Source: Terriglobia bacterium (lineage in GTDB: Bacteria; Acidobacteriota; Terriglobia; Terriglobales; Acidobacteriaceae). Taken from it: a stretch of DNA of 64,000 bases. The stretch lies in the NCBI GenBank assembly GCA_020072645.1, contig JAIQGK010000003.1, forward strand, positions 682,001-746,000, written 5' to 3'. The position numbers and the translations under genes were made by a program. The notes beneath the pieces were generated by a model, which did not search any database, had not been told where the DNA came from, and saw only the letters and a program-made list of their open reading frames with translations. Below, in pieces: positions 17,258 to 25,182 of the stretch (its first letter is position 1; every line of letters begins with the position of its first letter).

Positions 17258-18198
17258 TGGCGGACGAGTTTGGGCAAGACGAAGCCCCCAAGGGGGCGCA
17301 TGGCGGTGGGGAAGTTGGCCATGTATCAGTTCTTTTAAAAGAAGCGATCGACTTTTTAGTAATCCGGCGCGGCGGGACCTATATCGACGCGACCCTGGGA
17401 TTGGGCGGGCACAGTTTAGAAATCGCAAAGCGCCTAGGCCCACAGGGTCATTTGATTGGCTTCGATAAAGACACCCACGCGATCGAACTGGCGCAGCAGA
17501 GGCTTTCTCGGGTCGGAGGTGATAACCGTCCGAAGATTACCCTGCTGCACAGCTCTTACGCCGAGCTCCCCCAGCATGTTCCGTTAGCTTCTGCTGACGG
17601 ACTGCTGGCGGATCTGGGCGTAAGTTCACTGCAGTTCAGCGACGCGACGCGCGGATTCAGTTTTCAGGCGGAAGGGCCGCTCGACATGCGAATGGACCCG
17701 CAGGGAGAGCGCACCGCCGATCAAGTGGTAAATCGCATGCGCGAAGAAGACCTCGCAAATGTGATTTACGAATTCGGTGAGGAAAGGAGGTCGCGGAGAA
17801 TCGCCAGAGCCATTGTCCGGGCGCGGCCGATAAGAAGTACCGCTCATCTGGCACAAGTCATATCGGCTGCGCTCCGGTCAATGAATACCGGGGCTCATCA
17901 AAGGATTCATCCAGCGACCACAACTTTCCAGGCAATCCGAATCTTCGTAAACCGCGAACTAGAGGACCTGCAGGCGTTGATGGACGCAGCGCCTGATGTC
18001 CTGAAGAAGGGAGGCAGGCTGGTGGTGATCAGCTTCCACTCCCTGGAAGACCGCATCGTGAAAGACGCGCTGCGGGACGGAGCCAAGGCCGGCATCTTTG
18101 AAGTTTTGACAAAGAAGCCGCTCACGGCGACGCAAGAAGAGATCGATCGCAATCCACGGTCGCGCAGCGCAAAGATGCGGGCCGCGGAAAGAAAATGA
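17257..18198 (+). CDS. rsmH: 16S rRNA m4C1402 methyltransferase RsmH
   Basis: 313-aa SAM-dependent N4-methyltransferase acting on C1402 of 16S rRNA. Family segments are all present: HVSVLLKEAIDFL, the SAM loop DATLGLGGHS, DLGVSSLQF, ATRGFSF, and the C-terminal FHSLEDRIVK. GTG start within TAGTG of mraZ, indicating translational coupling; about 20 extra residues precede the conserved HVSVLL. Confidence 0.96.
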   Translation: MADEFGQDEAPKGAHGGGEVGHVSVLLKEAIDFLVIRRGGTYIDATLGLGGHSLEIAKRLGPQGHLIGFDKDTHAIELAQQRLSRVGGDNRPKITLLHSSYAELPQHVPLASADGLLADLGVSSLQFSDATRGFSFQAEGPLDMRMDPQGERTADQVVNRMREEDLANVIYEFGEERRSRRIARAIVRARPIRSTAHLAQVISAALRSMNTGAHQRIHPATTTFQAIRIFVNRELEDLQALMDAAPDVLKKGGRLVVISFHSLEDRIVKDALRDGAKAGIFEVLTKKPLTATQEEIDRNPRSRSAKMRAAERK

Positions 18199-18199
18199 A

Positions 18200-18238
18200 T
18201 TTTGCTTCGTCTGGCCGTGGTAGGCAGGCGAAGCAAAA
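18200..18238 (+). promoter_or_regulatory. Stem-loop after rsmH
   Basis: TTTTGCTTCG (18200-18209) pairs perfectly with CGAAGCAAAA (18229-18238), 19-base loop, starting 1 base after the rsmH stop. Could attenuate transcription or protect the 3' end; only a short A/T flank is present, so it is not a clear terminator. Confidence 0.55.
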
Positions 18239-18347
18239 AGTTTCCGGGGAGACGCTGCCTTCCTTTTTTGTACTTGGGCGAATTACTTCCTCTTAACGGC
18301 GCCGCCCCGGAATAAAAGATCCCTCGAGAAAAGCTGAGGACAAAACG

Positions 18348-18503
18348 ATGTTTCAAGGAACAACGATTGAAGAGCTGATCAACAGTGTGGTGCGTGCGGA
18401 AGATCACGCCCGCGAACAGGAAAAGATACAGGCTTCGGCGCTGGAGCGCCAATATCCACTGCGCCGCTTTGAATGGCGCCAGGAAATGGTTGAGGTAGCG
18501 TAA
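18348..18503 (+). CDS. 51-aa conserved-looking small protein of the dcw cluster
   Basis: Begins MFQGTTIEELINSVVRAEDHA and ends RRFEWRQEMVEVA. It has a good ribosome site (GCTGAGGA), and its TAA is followed directly, with no spacer, by the ftsL ATG, which argues strongly for translation. Predicted to be a short amphipathic helix rich in Glu/Arg; no membrane segment. I do not recognise a named family. Position between rsmH and ftsL suggests a division-related or coupling role. Confidence 0.7.
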   Translation: MFQGTTIEELINSVVRAEDHAREQEKIQASALERQYPLRRFEWRQEMVEVA

Positions 18504-18980
18504 ATGGCCGCGACGGCAATGCAGATTACGGGAATGATCACGCCGGTAGATTCGCGCGCAGCGGTGCGTCGCAGCGTGGCCGGGATCACGCCGGAATTTT
18601 ACTTTCAGAAAACCATCGACAATTCCCGGCTGGTCAAGGTGACAGATCCGCAGCGCCGGCGCGAGATCAGGATCTTTTCAGCCGCTGTGGCTGCGCTGTT
18701 CATGGTGATGATGTTTTATGCGTGGCAGCACTTCAGTTCCATTGAATATGGCTACCGCATTGAAGCGCAGAAGGCCGAGCGCGATCGCCTGACCGAGGTG
18801 AATCGCACGCTCACGCTGGAAGCGGCTTCATTGCGCGATCCCGGCAGAATTGATGCGCTGGCACGCAAGATGGGACTTGAGTCGACCCAGCCGGGGCAGG
18901 TGATCCGCCTGAATCCGGACGACGTGGGCGCTCCCATCATGGCGCAGGCAACGACCGTGGCTGTGATCACGGCGCAGTAA
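18504..18980 (+). CDS. ftsL: Cell division protein FtsL-like
   Basis: 158-aa bitopic protein: about 55 cytoplasmic residues, one membrane span at about 57-75 (FSAAVAALFMVMMFYAW), then a periplasmic leucine/coiled-coil region. The segment SLRDPGRIDALARKMGL is the recognisable end of FtsL/FtsL-like DivIC proteins. FtsL bridges FtsB/FtsQ with FtsI-FtsW in the divisome. The gene order before ftsI agrees. The C-terminal tail after residue 135 is non-conserved. Confidence 0.85.
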   Translation: MAATAMQITGMITPVDSRAAVRRSVAGITPEFYFQKTIDNSRLVKVTDPQRRREIRIFSAAVAALFMVMMFYAWQHFSSIEYGYRIEAQKAERDRLTEVNRTLTLEAASLRDPGRIDALARKMGLESTQPGQVIRLNPDDVGAPIMAQATTVAVITAQ

Positions 18981-19236
18981 CCTGGCTGCGGCATAAGTTT
19001 TGGTGGTGGACCTTGCTCCGGAGTTTCCGGTGCTCGATGGCGACTCCGGAAAAACAGCCGGGGTTGCCGTTTTTTTGCAAACCGCTTGAGATCCCTGTCC
19101 GAGCGCAATTCTTTTCTGCACCTGAGGCAAGCATCTTGCCGCGCAAGTCGGGCTCGTCCACTTCTATTTGTTTTGAAAAAAGTTTGAATTAGCTCATAGC
19201 CGCCAGCAAACATCAAGGCGACCACTTCGGGAATAA
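18981..19236. other. Intergenic gap inside the dcw cluster with a stem-loop
   Basis: 256 bases without a gene separate ftsL from ftsI, unusual for this operon. TCCGGAGT...ACTCCGGA (8 bp, about 19017-19050) forms a hairpin; a T7 run follows about 25 bases later. It could be an attenuator or separate ftsI from upstream transcription. Confidence 0.45.
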
Positions 19237-21420
19237 ATGGCTCAGTCCAATCAAATCGCCAACAAGCGTCTCTACATTCTTCTCGGCTTCCTTTTATTCT
19301 GGTTTCTTGTTATCTGCGGACGGCTGGTCTGGTTGCAGATCATCAATTACGGCGACTACACGCAGCGCGCGGCCAAGCAGCAGCAGCGCAGCATTGAAGT
19401 TTCGCCGGTGCGCGGCAATATCTATGATCGTCGCGGCAATGAGCTGGCGATGACGGTCAATGTGGATTCGGTTTTTGCAGTGCCCTCCGAAGTGCCTGAC
19501 GTTCATTCCACAGCGCAGGTGCTGGCGCGTGTGCTTAAGGCCGATGCGAGTGAGATTGAAGAGCGCATGCGCGCCTCGCATGCATTTGCCTGGATTGCAC
19601 GCAAGATTGATAACCCGACCAGCGCCCGTATCCGAGCACTGAACCTGAAGGGCATTTACTTCCAGAAAGAAGCAAAACGCTTTTATCCCAAAGGTGAACT
19701 TGCCGCCCAGGTGCTGGGCTATGTGGGACTGGACGATGATGGGCTCGGCGGAGTGGAGCGCGAGTTCCAGTCAAAGCTCACGGGCAAGCCGGGCAAGATG
19801 CTGATCACCATGGACAACAAGCGGCGCTGGCTGGGCCGCGTGGAAAAGCAACCCGATCCCGGCGAGAACGTGGTGCTCACCATCGATGAAAAAATTCAGT
19901 ACATCGTGGAGCGTGAGTTGGCGCGGGCCATCGACGATACGCATGCCGAGGCGGGCACCGTGATTGTGGAGAACCCGCATACCGGCGAAGTGCTGGCGCT
20001 GGCAAACTGGCCTACATTTAATCCGAATGTCTTTAACAAAGTAAATCCGCAGGCGCTGAAAAATCGATCGGTGAGTGATGTCTATGAGCCGGGATCGACA
20101 TTCAAGCTGGTGACGCTGGCCGCCGCGCTGGAAGAGAAGATCACGACCCCGGACGAGGTAGTTGATTGCCAGATGGGTTCGATCGTGCTGAACGGGCTTC
20201 GCATACACGATCACAAGGCGTACGGCGGGTTGACGGTGACACAAATCCTGGAAAAGTCCAGCGACGTAGGAGCAATTAAGATTGCGCTGCGCCTGGGTGA
20301 GGACCGCTTTGACCGCTACATACGCGCGTTCGGCTTTGGCGCGCAGACGCGGATTGAATTGCCGGGCGAGACTCGTGGATTGACCAAGCCGGTAAGCCGC
20401 TGGTCGAAGGTGAGCATTGGCGCTATATCCATGGGACAGGAGATTGGCGTTTCGCCGCTGCAGCTGGCGTCCATGGTTTCAACGATCGCGAATGATGGGC
20501 TGTATGTGGCTCCGCGGATTGTTGCTGGAACCACAGCGCCCCGAAGCACGCCGCAGCTGATCGCGTTTCATCCTCCGATGGGCAGGCGCGTGATTTCTCC
20601 GCTTACGGCGGCCGAAATGAAGCACATGATGGAAGGCGTGGTATTGCGGGGAACGGGCAAGAAAGCGATTCTCGATGGCTATAGTTCCGCGGGCAAGACC
20701 GGCACAGCGCAAAAGATAGATGCCAGCGGCAGATATTCGCATAGCAAGCACATCGCGTCGTTTGCGGGCTTTGCTCCGGTCAATAATCCTGCCGTTACGG
20801 TGCTGGTGGTGCTGGATTCTCCGGCGGGGGGATATCCCAAAGATGGCGGCGGAGAGGCTGCTGCTCCGGTGTTTGCTCGCATTGCACAGCAGGTGCTGGC
20901 CTATATGAGTGTGCCGCACGATGTGGAATTGCAGGATCCCAGACGCATGTGGCTGAAAGCGCACACTAAAGAAGATGACATTGCTGAAGGAGCGCCGGAT
21001 TACATTGCCAGCGCGCAAGAGAATGTAGATACCCAGGCTGCTCCGACTTCGTCACAAGGGCAGACTACGCCGCAGCAAGCGCCGGTGCAGCAGGATCCAA
21101 AGGTGCGGACCGTTGCGGCGACAAGCAAGATAGTGAAGCCGGCGGTTCCATTGATCGGTCCTACCCAACCCGCAGCGACGCTACAGAACACCGCTCTTGA
21201 GACGAACAATCCGCCGCACGGAACTGTTGTGCTTGATGTTGCCGGCGGAGTGCTGGTCCCTGATTTTCACGGCAAATCATTGCGTGCAGCGCTGGAAGAA
21301 GCCGAGTCGGCGGGACTGGAATTGGAAGTCAATGGCAGCGGAGTGGGGCAGGAACAGTCACCGGCGGCTGGATCGAGAATCCCGCCCGGCGGACATGTAT
21401 CGGTCCATTTCGGCAGGTAG
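19237..21420 (+). CDS. ftsI: Division transpeptidase FtsI (class B PBP) with PASTA domain
   Basis: 727-aa septal peptidoglycan transpeptidase. One N-terminal membrane span (about 13-33), PBP dimer domain (RGNIYDRRG at about 60), transpeptidase domain with Ser287-x-x-Lys290 (GSTFK) and Lys487-Thr-Gly. The middle motif reads Ser341-Ser342-Asp343, so Asp replaces the usual Asn of SxN. A Gln/Pro/Thr-rich linker (about 600-665) leads to one C-terminal PASTA-like domain (VPDFHGKSLRAALEEAE...). The longer, PASTA-bearing form is common outside proteobacteria. Unlike most dcw clusters, murE/murF do not follow. Confidence 0.93.
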   Translation: MAQSNQIANKRLYILLGFLLFWFLVICGRLVWLQIINYGDYTQRAAKQQQRSIEVSPVRGNIYDRRGNELAMTVNVDSVFAVPSEVPDVHSTAQVLARVLKADASEIEERMRASHAFAWIARKIDNPTSARIRALNLKGIYFQKEAKRFYPKGELAAQVLGYVGLDDDGLGGVEREFQSKLTGKPGKMLITMDNKRRWLGRVEKQPDPGENVVLTIDEKIQYIVERELARAIDDTHAEAGTVIVENPHTGEVLALANWPTFNPNVFNKVNPQALKNRSVSDVYEPGSTFKLVTLAAALEEKITTPDEVVDCQMGSIVLNGLRIHDHKAYGGLTVTQILEKSSDVGAIKIALRLGEDRFDRYIRAFGFGAQTRIELPGETRGLTKPVSRWSKVSIGAISMGQEIGVSPLQLASMVSTIANDGLYVAPRIVAGTTAPRSTPQLIAFHPPMGRRVISPLTAAEMKHMMEGVVLRGTGKKAILDGYSSAGKTGTAQKIDASGRYSHSKHIASFAGFAPVNNPAVTVLVVLDSPAGGYPKDGGGEAAAPVFARIAQQVLAYMSVPHDVELQDPRRMWLKAHTKEDDIAEGAPDYIASAQENVDTQAAPTSSQGQTTPQQAPVQQDPKVRTVAATSKIVKPAVPLIGPTQPAATLQNTALETNNPPHGTVVLDVAGGVLVPDFHGKSLRAALEEAESAGLELEVNGSGVGQEQSPAAGSRIPPGGHVSVHFGR

Positions 21421-21648
21421 TTCGCCGCAGATCTTCGCAGATAAGCGCTGATCAAAAAACAAATGCGATAGAGGCGGAAACATATAAGCGGCGAGACTTG
21501 CGCGTCGAGTCATCTCTGCAACTGATCGAAGATGTCTAGAATTCTAGTGGCTCGCCACCGGATGGCGCGTCGTAGGGTGAGTGAATCATCAGCCTCAAAC
21601 CTGCCGTAGTGGATATAGCATATCCACAAAATTCGAGACTGAAGTTGG

Positions 21649-21676
21649 TATAGGGATCCCTCGCTGCGCTCGGGAC
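21649..21676 (-). repeat. REP-like palindrome, single copy E
   Basis: Minus-strand reading TCCCGAGCGCAGCGAGGG then ATCCCTATA; same frame as the paired copies at 8.8-14.0 kb. Lies in the otherwise empty 264-base gap after ftsI. Confidence 0.7.
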
Positions 21677-21684
21677 AGGGCAAA

Positions 21685-22197
21685 TCAAATAAACATTTCT
21701 TCGTCTTCAACTTCGCCGGAATTTTTTCTGTGACGTGGGCGGTTCGATTTGAAGAAGCTCAGTCCGGCGTTGAGAGCCGTCACTATCGAGCGCACGCGGC
21801 GCATGGGCGAGAGGACTTTGTCTTGCAGCAGTTCAGTGGTGGCTTCAACTTTGTGAGCGGCGCTGATGACGAACTCGTCCAGGCGAGCGGCCTGCATGCG
21901 CGCACGCTCCGCAATTTCACTGGCGGCGTTGCCAATCTGGCCCGCGTGAGTGCGCAGGGACGCGGATGTCTCGGCCAGATTGGTAGTAATTTCGGCAACT
22001 TTCGGCTTTGCGTCGTCAAGAATCGCGGCGGCGGTGGCCAGTACCGGAGTGGCCTGCTGTTCCAGGCGTCCGGCAATGCCTTCCATACGCTCTGAGGTCC
22101 GCCGCAGCGCCATGTAGAGAGCAAGCAGAACGCCCATTTGCACCACAATGGCTACCGCGGCGACGACCACAAAGGCTGTGATGATGTGATTATCCAC
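21685..22197 (-). CDS. Membrane-anchored coiled-coil protein (DUF948-like)
   Basis: 170 aa. An N-terminal membrane span (about 7-29) is followed by a long helical region rich in Ala/Glu/Arg with heptad character (LEQQATPVLATAAAILDDAKPKVAEITTNLAETSASLR), resembling DUF948 proteins and the signalling coiled coil of chemoreceptors. The C-terminal tail is basic then acidic (RPRHRKNSGEVEDEE). Probably co-transcribed with the YtxH-like gene 17 bases upstream; such pairs are common in envelope-stress contexts. Specific role unknown. Confidence 0.72.
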   Translation of the reverse strand: MDNHIITAFVVVAAVAIVVQMGVLLALYMALRRTSERMEGIAGRLEQQATPVLATAAAILDDAKPKVAEITTNLAETSASLRTHAGQIGNAASEIAERARMQAARLDEFVISAAHKVEATTELLQDKVLSPMRRVRSIVTALNAGLSFFKSNRPRHRKNSGEVEDEEMFI

Positions 22198-22214
22198 TTG
22201 AGTATCGATTGCCT

Positions 22215-22517
22215 CTAGGAGCCTTTTTTGCCTTCTGAAGCTTCACGATACGCCTGACGAGTGGCGTCAATGGCGGCGCTGATCTTCTCCTTCTGCTGAC
22301 CGACGACGTCCTTGCCGCGATCGACCCACTGGCTCACGGTTTCCTTGGCTTCACGTCCGCGGGTCTTTATGTATTCTCCGCCTTCCTGCGCGGTGTTCTT
22401 CAGGGCATCGCGAGTTTCGCGGCCAGAGCGGGGAGCATAAAGCACGCCCATCAGCGCGCCAAAACCGAGTCCAGCAAGGAACCACAATAGACTGTTACCG
22501 CTATCTCTATCCGACAT
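22215..22517 (-). CDS. YtxH-domain protein
   Basis: 100-aa small membrane protein of the YtxH type: a glycine-rich span (FLAGLGFGALMGVLYAPRSGRETR) and a charged helical tail (KETVSQWVDRGKDVVGQQKEK). The APRSGRETR after the span is the family signature. The ATG at 22517 is chosen over one 11 codons upstream because AGGAGG lies 7 bases before it. Function is poorly defined; members are often stress-induced. Confidence 0.85.
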   Translation of the reverse strand: MSDRDSGNSLLWFLAGLGFGALMGVLYAPRSGRETRDALKNTAQEGGEYIKTRGREAKETVSQWVDRGKDVVGQQKEKISAAIDATRQAYREASEGKKGS

Positions 22518-22655
22518 CAGACAACCTCCACAAGCTAGCGATGTTATCACCGGGGCATGGGGATGACAAATGTGACAAGGTATGGACAGTGGCAGGAAAA
22601 CACATTACGCCTGTGATCTCAAAGTTCGCTGCGGTGGTAAGCGCGAACATCAAAA

Positions 22656-22694
22656 ATACTACTTGAGTAAGATAATAAGTAGTATAATTCTCCT
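22656..22694 (+). promoter_or_regulatory. Toxin-antitoxin promoter and operator
   Basis: ATACTACTT (22656-22664) and AAGTAGTAT (22677-22685) form a perfect 9-bp inverted repeat that overlaps a consensus TATAAT (22683-22688). Only six bases separate the -10 from the antitoxin ATG, so the mRNA is probably leaderless and the RHH antitoxin can block the promoter directly. Confidence 0.75.
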
Positions 22695-22928
22695 ATGAAA
22701 GAAAAGACCTCGGTCACGCTTTCCCCAGAGGTCCTGGCTGGGATCGACCGTCTGGCAGGAACGAAACACTCACGTTCAGCAATAATAGAGCGGGTATTGC
22801 GTCGTTACCTTCGCGAAAGAGAGAGAGTGGCCACCGAGGCTCGCGACCTGGCATTGCTCAATGATGCGGCAGACACCCTCAATCTGGAGGCTGCAGATAT
22901 CCTGGATTATCAAGTCGGCGACGAGTGA
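22695..22928 (+). CDS. RHH (CopG-like) antitoxin
   Basis: 77-aa ribbon-helix-helix protein: KTSVTLSPEVLAGIDRLAGTKHSRSAIIERVLRRYL gives the DNA-binding strand and two helices; the C-terminal half (ARDLALLNDAADTLNLEAADILDYQ) would wrap the toxin. First gene of a type II pair, 8 bases before the MazF gene. Expected to bind the inverted repeat upstream and autoregulate. Confidence 0.9.
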   Translation: MKEKTSVTLSPEVLAGIDRLAGTKHSRSAIIERVLRRYLRERERVATEARDLALLNDAADTLNLEAADILDYQVGDE

Positions 22929-22936
22929 CCCGGTAG

Positions 22937-23257
22937 ATGAAGCGTGGTGAAATCTATCGAGTGCACAAGCCTGGCGGCGATGCCAAGCAGCATCGTCTAT
23001 TTGTTATAGTAAGCCGGCAGGTGCTCATCGATTCAAAATTCTCCACCGTAGTCTGCGCTCCTGTGTTCTCCAATGGTCAGGCGCTCTCAACGCAAGTAGC
23101 CATCGGGCCGGAGGAAGGATTGAAACATCCAAGCTGGATCATGTGTGACAATTTGGTCAGTCTGCGGAAAACAGAGCTCTCACACTTCGTAGCACAGCTT
23201 CCTCCCGCAAAGATTGCAGACGTTGATCGTGCTCTGCGAATGGCGCTATCGATCTAG
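22937..23257 (+). CDS. MazF/PemK-type endoribonuclease toxin
   Basis: 106-aa MazF-fold toxin. KRGEIYRVHKPGGDAKQHRLFVIVSRQ is the typical first two strands with the conserved Arg, and SWIMCDNLVSLRKTEL contains the D-x-L segment near the catalytic Thr/Ser region. MazF enzymes cut mRNA at short sequence motifs when released from the antitoxin. Translationally close to the antitoxin. The cleavage specificity cannot be read. Confidence 0.9.
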   Translation: MKRGEIYRVHKPGGDAKQHRLFVIVSRQVLIDSKFSTVVCAPVFSNGQALSTQVAIGPEEGLKHPSWIMCDNLVSLRKTELSHFVAQLPPAKIADVDRALRMALSI

Positions 23258-23314
23258 CCAAAACTTCGCTAAATTTTGCGCTCAAGACAGCCGCTGTGCC
23301 ATGGAAAGCCCTTC

Positions 23315-23331
23315 TTTACACCCTCTTTACA
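23315..23331. promoter_or_regulatory. CpxR-box-like direct repeat 1
   Basis: TTTACA-ccctc-TTTACA, equal to TGTAAA-N5-TGTAAA on the other strand; 81 bases upstream of the response regulator at 23413. Confidence 0.6.
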
Positions 23332-23412
23332 TCGCGCTGCCCGCCATTTTACCCACCATGCCAAGGAAAGGTGTTCCTATAAACACAGGACGTTTTACCG
23401 AGGTGAGGACGG

Positions 23413-23853
23413 ATGGCAGCACCTGCTCAAGTGATGTTGAGAAATGAACTGGCGCAAGAAGTCTTGTGCAAACCTGATCCCAGCCGTATTCGAGCGGTTG
23501 TGGTTGATGATTCACCAACGTTCCTGCAAGTGGCTTGCGAACTGCTGGAACTTGATCCCGCAATTGATGTGGTGGCGCGCGATGGGAAAGGCGTCGAAGC
23601 CATTGAGACAGTAATGAAAACAAAACCGGACATGGTCCTGATGGACGTGAACATGCCGTATCTCGATGGGCTTACCCTGGCGTGGTTTTTCGCGCACCGG
23701 TTCCCGTCAGCGCGGGTGGTGCTCATGTCTACAGACGAATCGCCTGAGTTGCGGAAAGCTTGCGAAGAGGCGGGCGCATTTGATTTTGTCCACAAAGAGA
23801 ATTTCCGGCAGGAGTTCGGTACGGTAATGCAGCGCTTTTGCGCTGATTCATAG
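23413..23853 (+). CDS. Single-domain response regulator A
   Basis: 146-aa receiver-only protein. Acidic pocket VVDDS (31-32) and phosphoacceptor Asp78 (VLMDVNMPYLDG), switch Ser/Thr in VVLMSTDES, Lys in FVHKEN. No output domain, so it acts by protein contact or phosphotransfer. A paralog of the same size and layout lies at 24640, and both sit 81-83 bases after an identical type of TTTACA-N5-TTTACA repeat. The true start could be the internal ATG at 23437. Confidence 0.88.
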   Translation: MAAPAQVMLRNELAQEVLCKPDPSRIRAVVVDDSPTFLQVACELLELDPAIDVVARDGKGVEAIETVMKTKPDMVLMDVNMPYLDGLTLAWFFAHRFPSARVVLMSTDESPELRKACEEAGAFDFVHKENFRQEFGTVMQRFCADS

Positions 23854-23880
23854 GCAGCATTCTTCAGCAGCAAAAAGGGC

Positions 23881-23898
23881 TTTATTCATAGATTTACA
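23881..23898. promoter_or_regulatory. Weak CpxR-box-like site before the Spy-like gene
   Basis: TTTATT-catAGA-TTTACA: one exact half site and one with two changes, six-base spacer, ending 27 bases before the Spy/CpxP-like ATG. Confidence 0.35.
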
Positions 23899-23925
23899 AA
23901 GAGCATTTTCACGGAGAACACTTAA

Positions 23926-24414
23926 ATGAGAACAACCCTCTTGAAAGTAACAACCGCAGTCCTGGCCCTGGCGAGCGTTTTTGCCATGGCGCAACACGGT
24001 AATCCGCCCGACCCGGGGAAGATGGCGCAGCGCCATCTTGACTTCCTGACCAAGCAGCTGTCATTGACGCCCCAACAGCAACAGCAGGCGAACACGATTT
24101 TCAGCGACGCAGCGAGCAATGCCAAAGCAAACCATGACCAGATGCGGTCGGCGCATGACAGCCTGAAAGCGGCAATCCAGAAGAACGATAGCGCCGGGAT
24201 TGAGCAGGCGGCCAACACAATCGGCAACCTTACCACGCAGATGATTACGGCACATGCCAAGGCGCAAGCTGCGTTTTACCAGACACTTACGCCCGACCAG
24301 CAGGCCAAGATGAACGATCTTGAAAGCCATCGTGGCATGGGGATGCGTAGGCACGGCTGGGGACACGGTGGGCATGGTGGGCCCGGTGATCCGCCGCCAG
24401 GCGCTTCTTTCTAA
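23926..24414 (+). CDS. Spy/CpxP-like periplasmic LTXXQ protein
   Basis: 162 aa with a cleavable signal peptide (cut near AMA-QH, residue about 22). Two LTxxQ motifs, LSLTPQQQ (about 46) and TLTPDQQAKM (about 124), place it with Spy/CpxP/CnrX-like periplasmic proteins that bind unfolded proteins or metal and, for CpxP, inhibit a sensor kinase. The C-terminal tail is His/Gly-rich (RRHGWGHGGHGG), suggesting metal binding. Its position between regulators and a two-component pair supports an envelope-stress accessory role. Confidence 0.85.
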   Translation: MRTTLLKVTTAVLALASVFAMAQHGNPPDPGKMAQRHLDFLTKQLSLTPQQQQQANTIFSDAASNAKANHDQMRSAHDSLKAAIQKNDSAGIEQAANTIGNLTTQMITAHAKAQAAFYQTLTPDQQAKMNDLESHRGMGMRRHGWGHGGHGGPGDPPPGASF

Positions 24415-24431
24415 GTTGGCGCAGCCGCGAC

Positions 24432-24486
24432 GAAGGACAGGATCGCCTGAGGTTTTTCCTGGTTTTTTACGGGCGTCCTGTCCTTC
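24432..24486. terminator. Long hairpin after the Spy-like gene
   Basis: GAAGGACAGGA (24432-24442) pairs perfectly with TCCTGTCCTTC (24476-24486), extended inward by CGCC/GGCG with one bulge. The loop has two T-rich stretches but no T-run follows the stem. Likely a terminator or mRNA-stabilising element. Confidence 0.55.
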
Positions 24487-24539
24487 ACCTGCCTGACATA
24501 TTTGCAGATACACCTTTAAAATCCAGCCTAAGACGGTTC

Positions 24540-24556
24540 TTTACAAGAACTTTACA
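24540..24556. promoter_or_regulatory. CpxR-box-like direct repeat 2
   Basis: TTTACA-agaac-TTTACA, 83 bases upstream of the response regulator at 24640; same spacing and orientation as repeat 1. Confidence 0.6.
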
Positions 24557-24639
24557 AACCCTTGTCGGCTTGTTTACTCCGGAAGGCTCAAAGTCTGATT
24601 AATCTTTACGTTAGGGAATTTTTTCGGACGAGGTGTTGT

Positions 24640-25101
24640 ATGTCTCTGGGATCGTTAGCAATCCGTACGCAAACGGTTGAACCAGTTCCGCTGGCGCCGG
24701 TCAGGAAAAGGACGCTGGTGGTGGATGACTCGGAGACAATCCTGCACGCGATTTGCTCGCTCCTGGAACATCATGAGGTGGTGGAAGTAACTGGCCGGGC
24801 AGAGAGCGGTACACAGGCATTGGATGCCGTGCTTGAACTCAAACCGGAGCTGGTTGTGATGGACGCGGACATGCCAGGGATGAGTGGGCTAAGAACGACG
24901 CTGCTGCTCTCCCAGATGGCCCCTGGGACTGAGGTCATCCTGATGTCCATGGACACGAGCCCGCGATTTCGCGCGGCCTGTGCCGGATGCGGAGCGAAGG
25001 CGGTGATTTACAAGCCCAGATTCCTGCCGGAACTCAGCGCATTGCTGGAGCGGCCTCTGCGCCCAGGCCAGCGAGCAGAGGACATTGCGCAGCCGGAATG
25101 A
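24640..25101 (+). CDS. Single-domain response regulator B
   Basis: 153-aa receiver-only protein, paralog of the one at 23413. Acidic pocket VVDDS (29-30), phosphoacceptor Asp75 (VVMDADMPGMSG), switch MSMDTS and Lys in VIYKPR. An N-terminal extension of about 20 residues precedes the domain. The ATG at 24640 is chosen for its GAGGTG ribosome site; an in-frame ATG at 24562 would add an unlikely stretch that overlaps the promoter repeat's downstream region. Followed by the kinase gene after 81 bases. Confidence 0.87.
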   Translation: MSLGSLAIRTQTVEPVPLAPVRKRTLVVDDSETILHAICSLLEHHEVVEVTGRAESGTQALDAVLELKPELVVMDADMPGMSGLRTTLLLSQMAPGTEVILMSMDTSPRFRAACAGCGAKAVIYKPRFLPELSALLERPLRPGQRAEDIAQPE

Positions 25102-25182
25102 CGCAGACATATAATCTAATGAGGCGAGAATCGGCACGGAATATCAGGCGCGCGCTGCCTACCGTCTATCAAGTCTAAGTGA

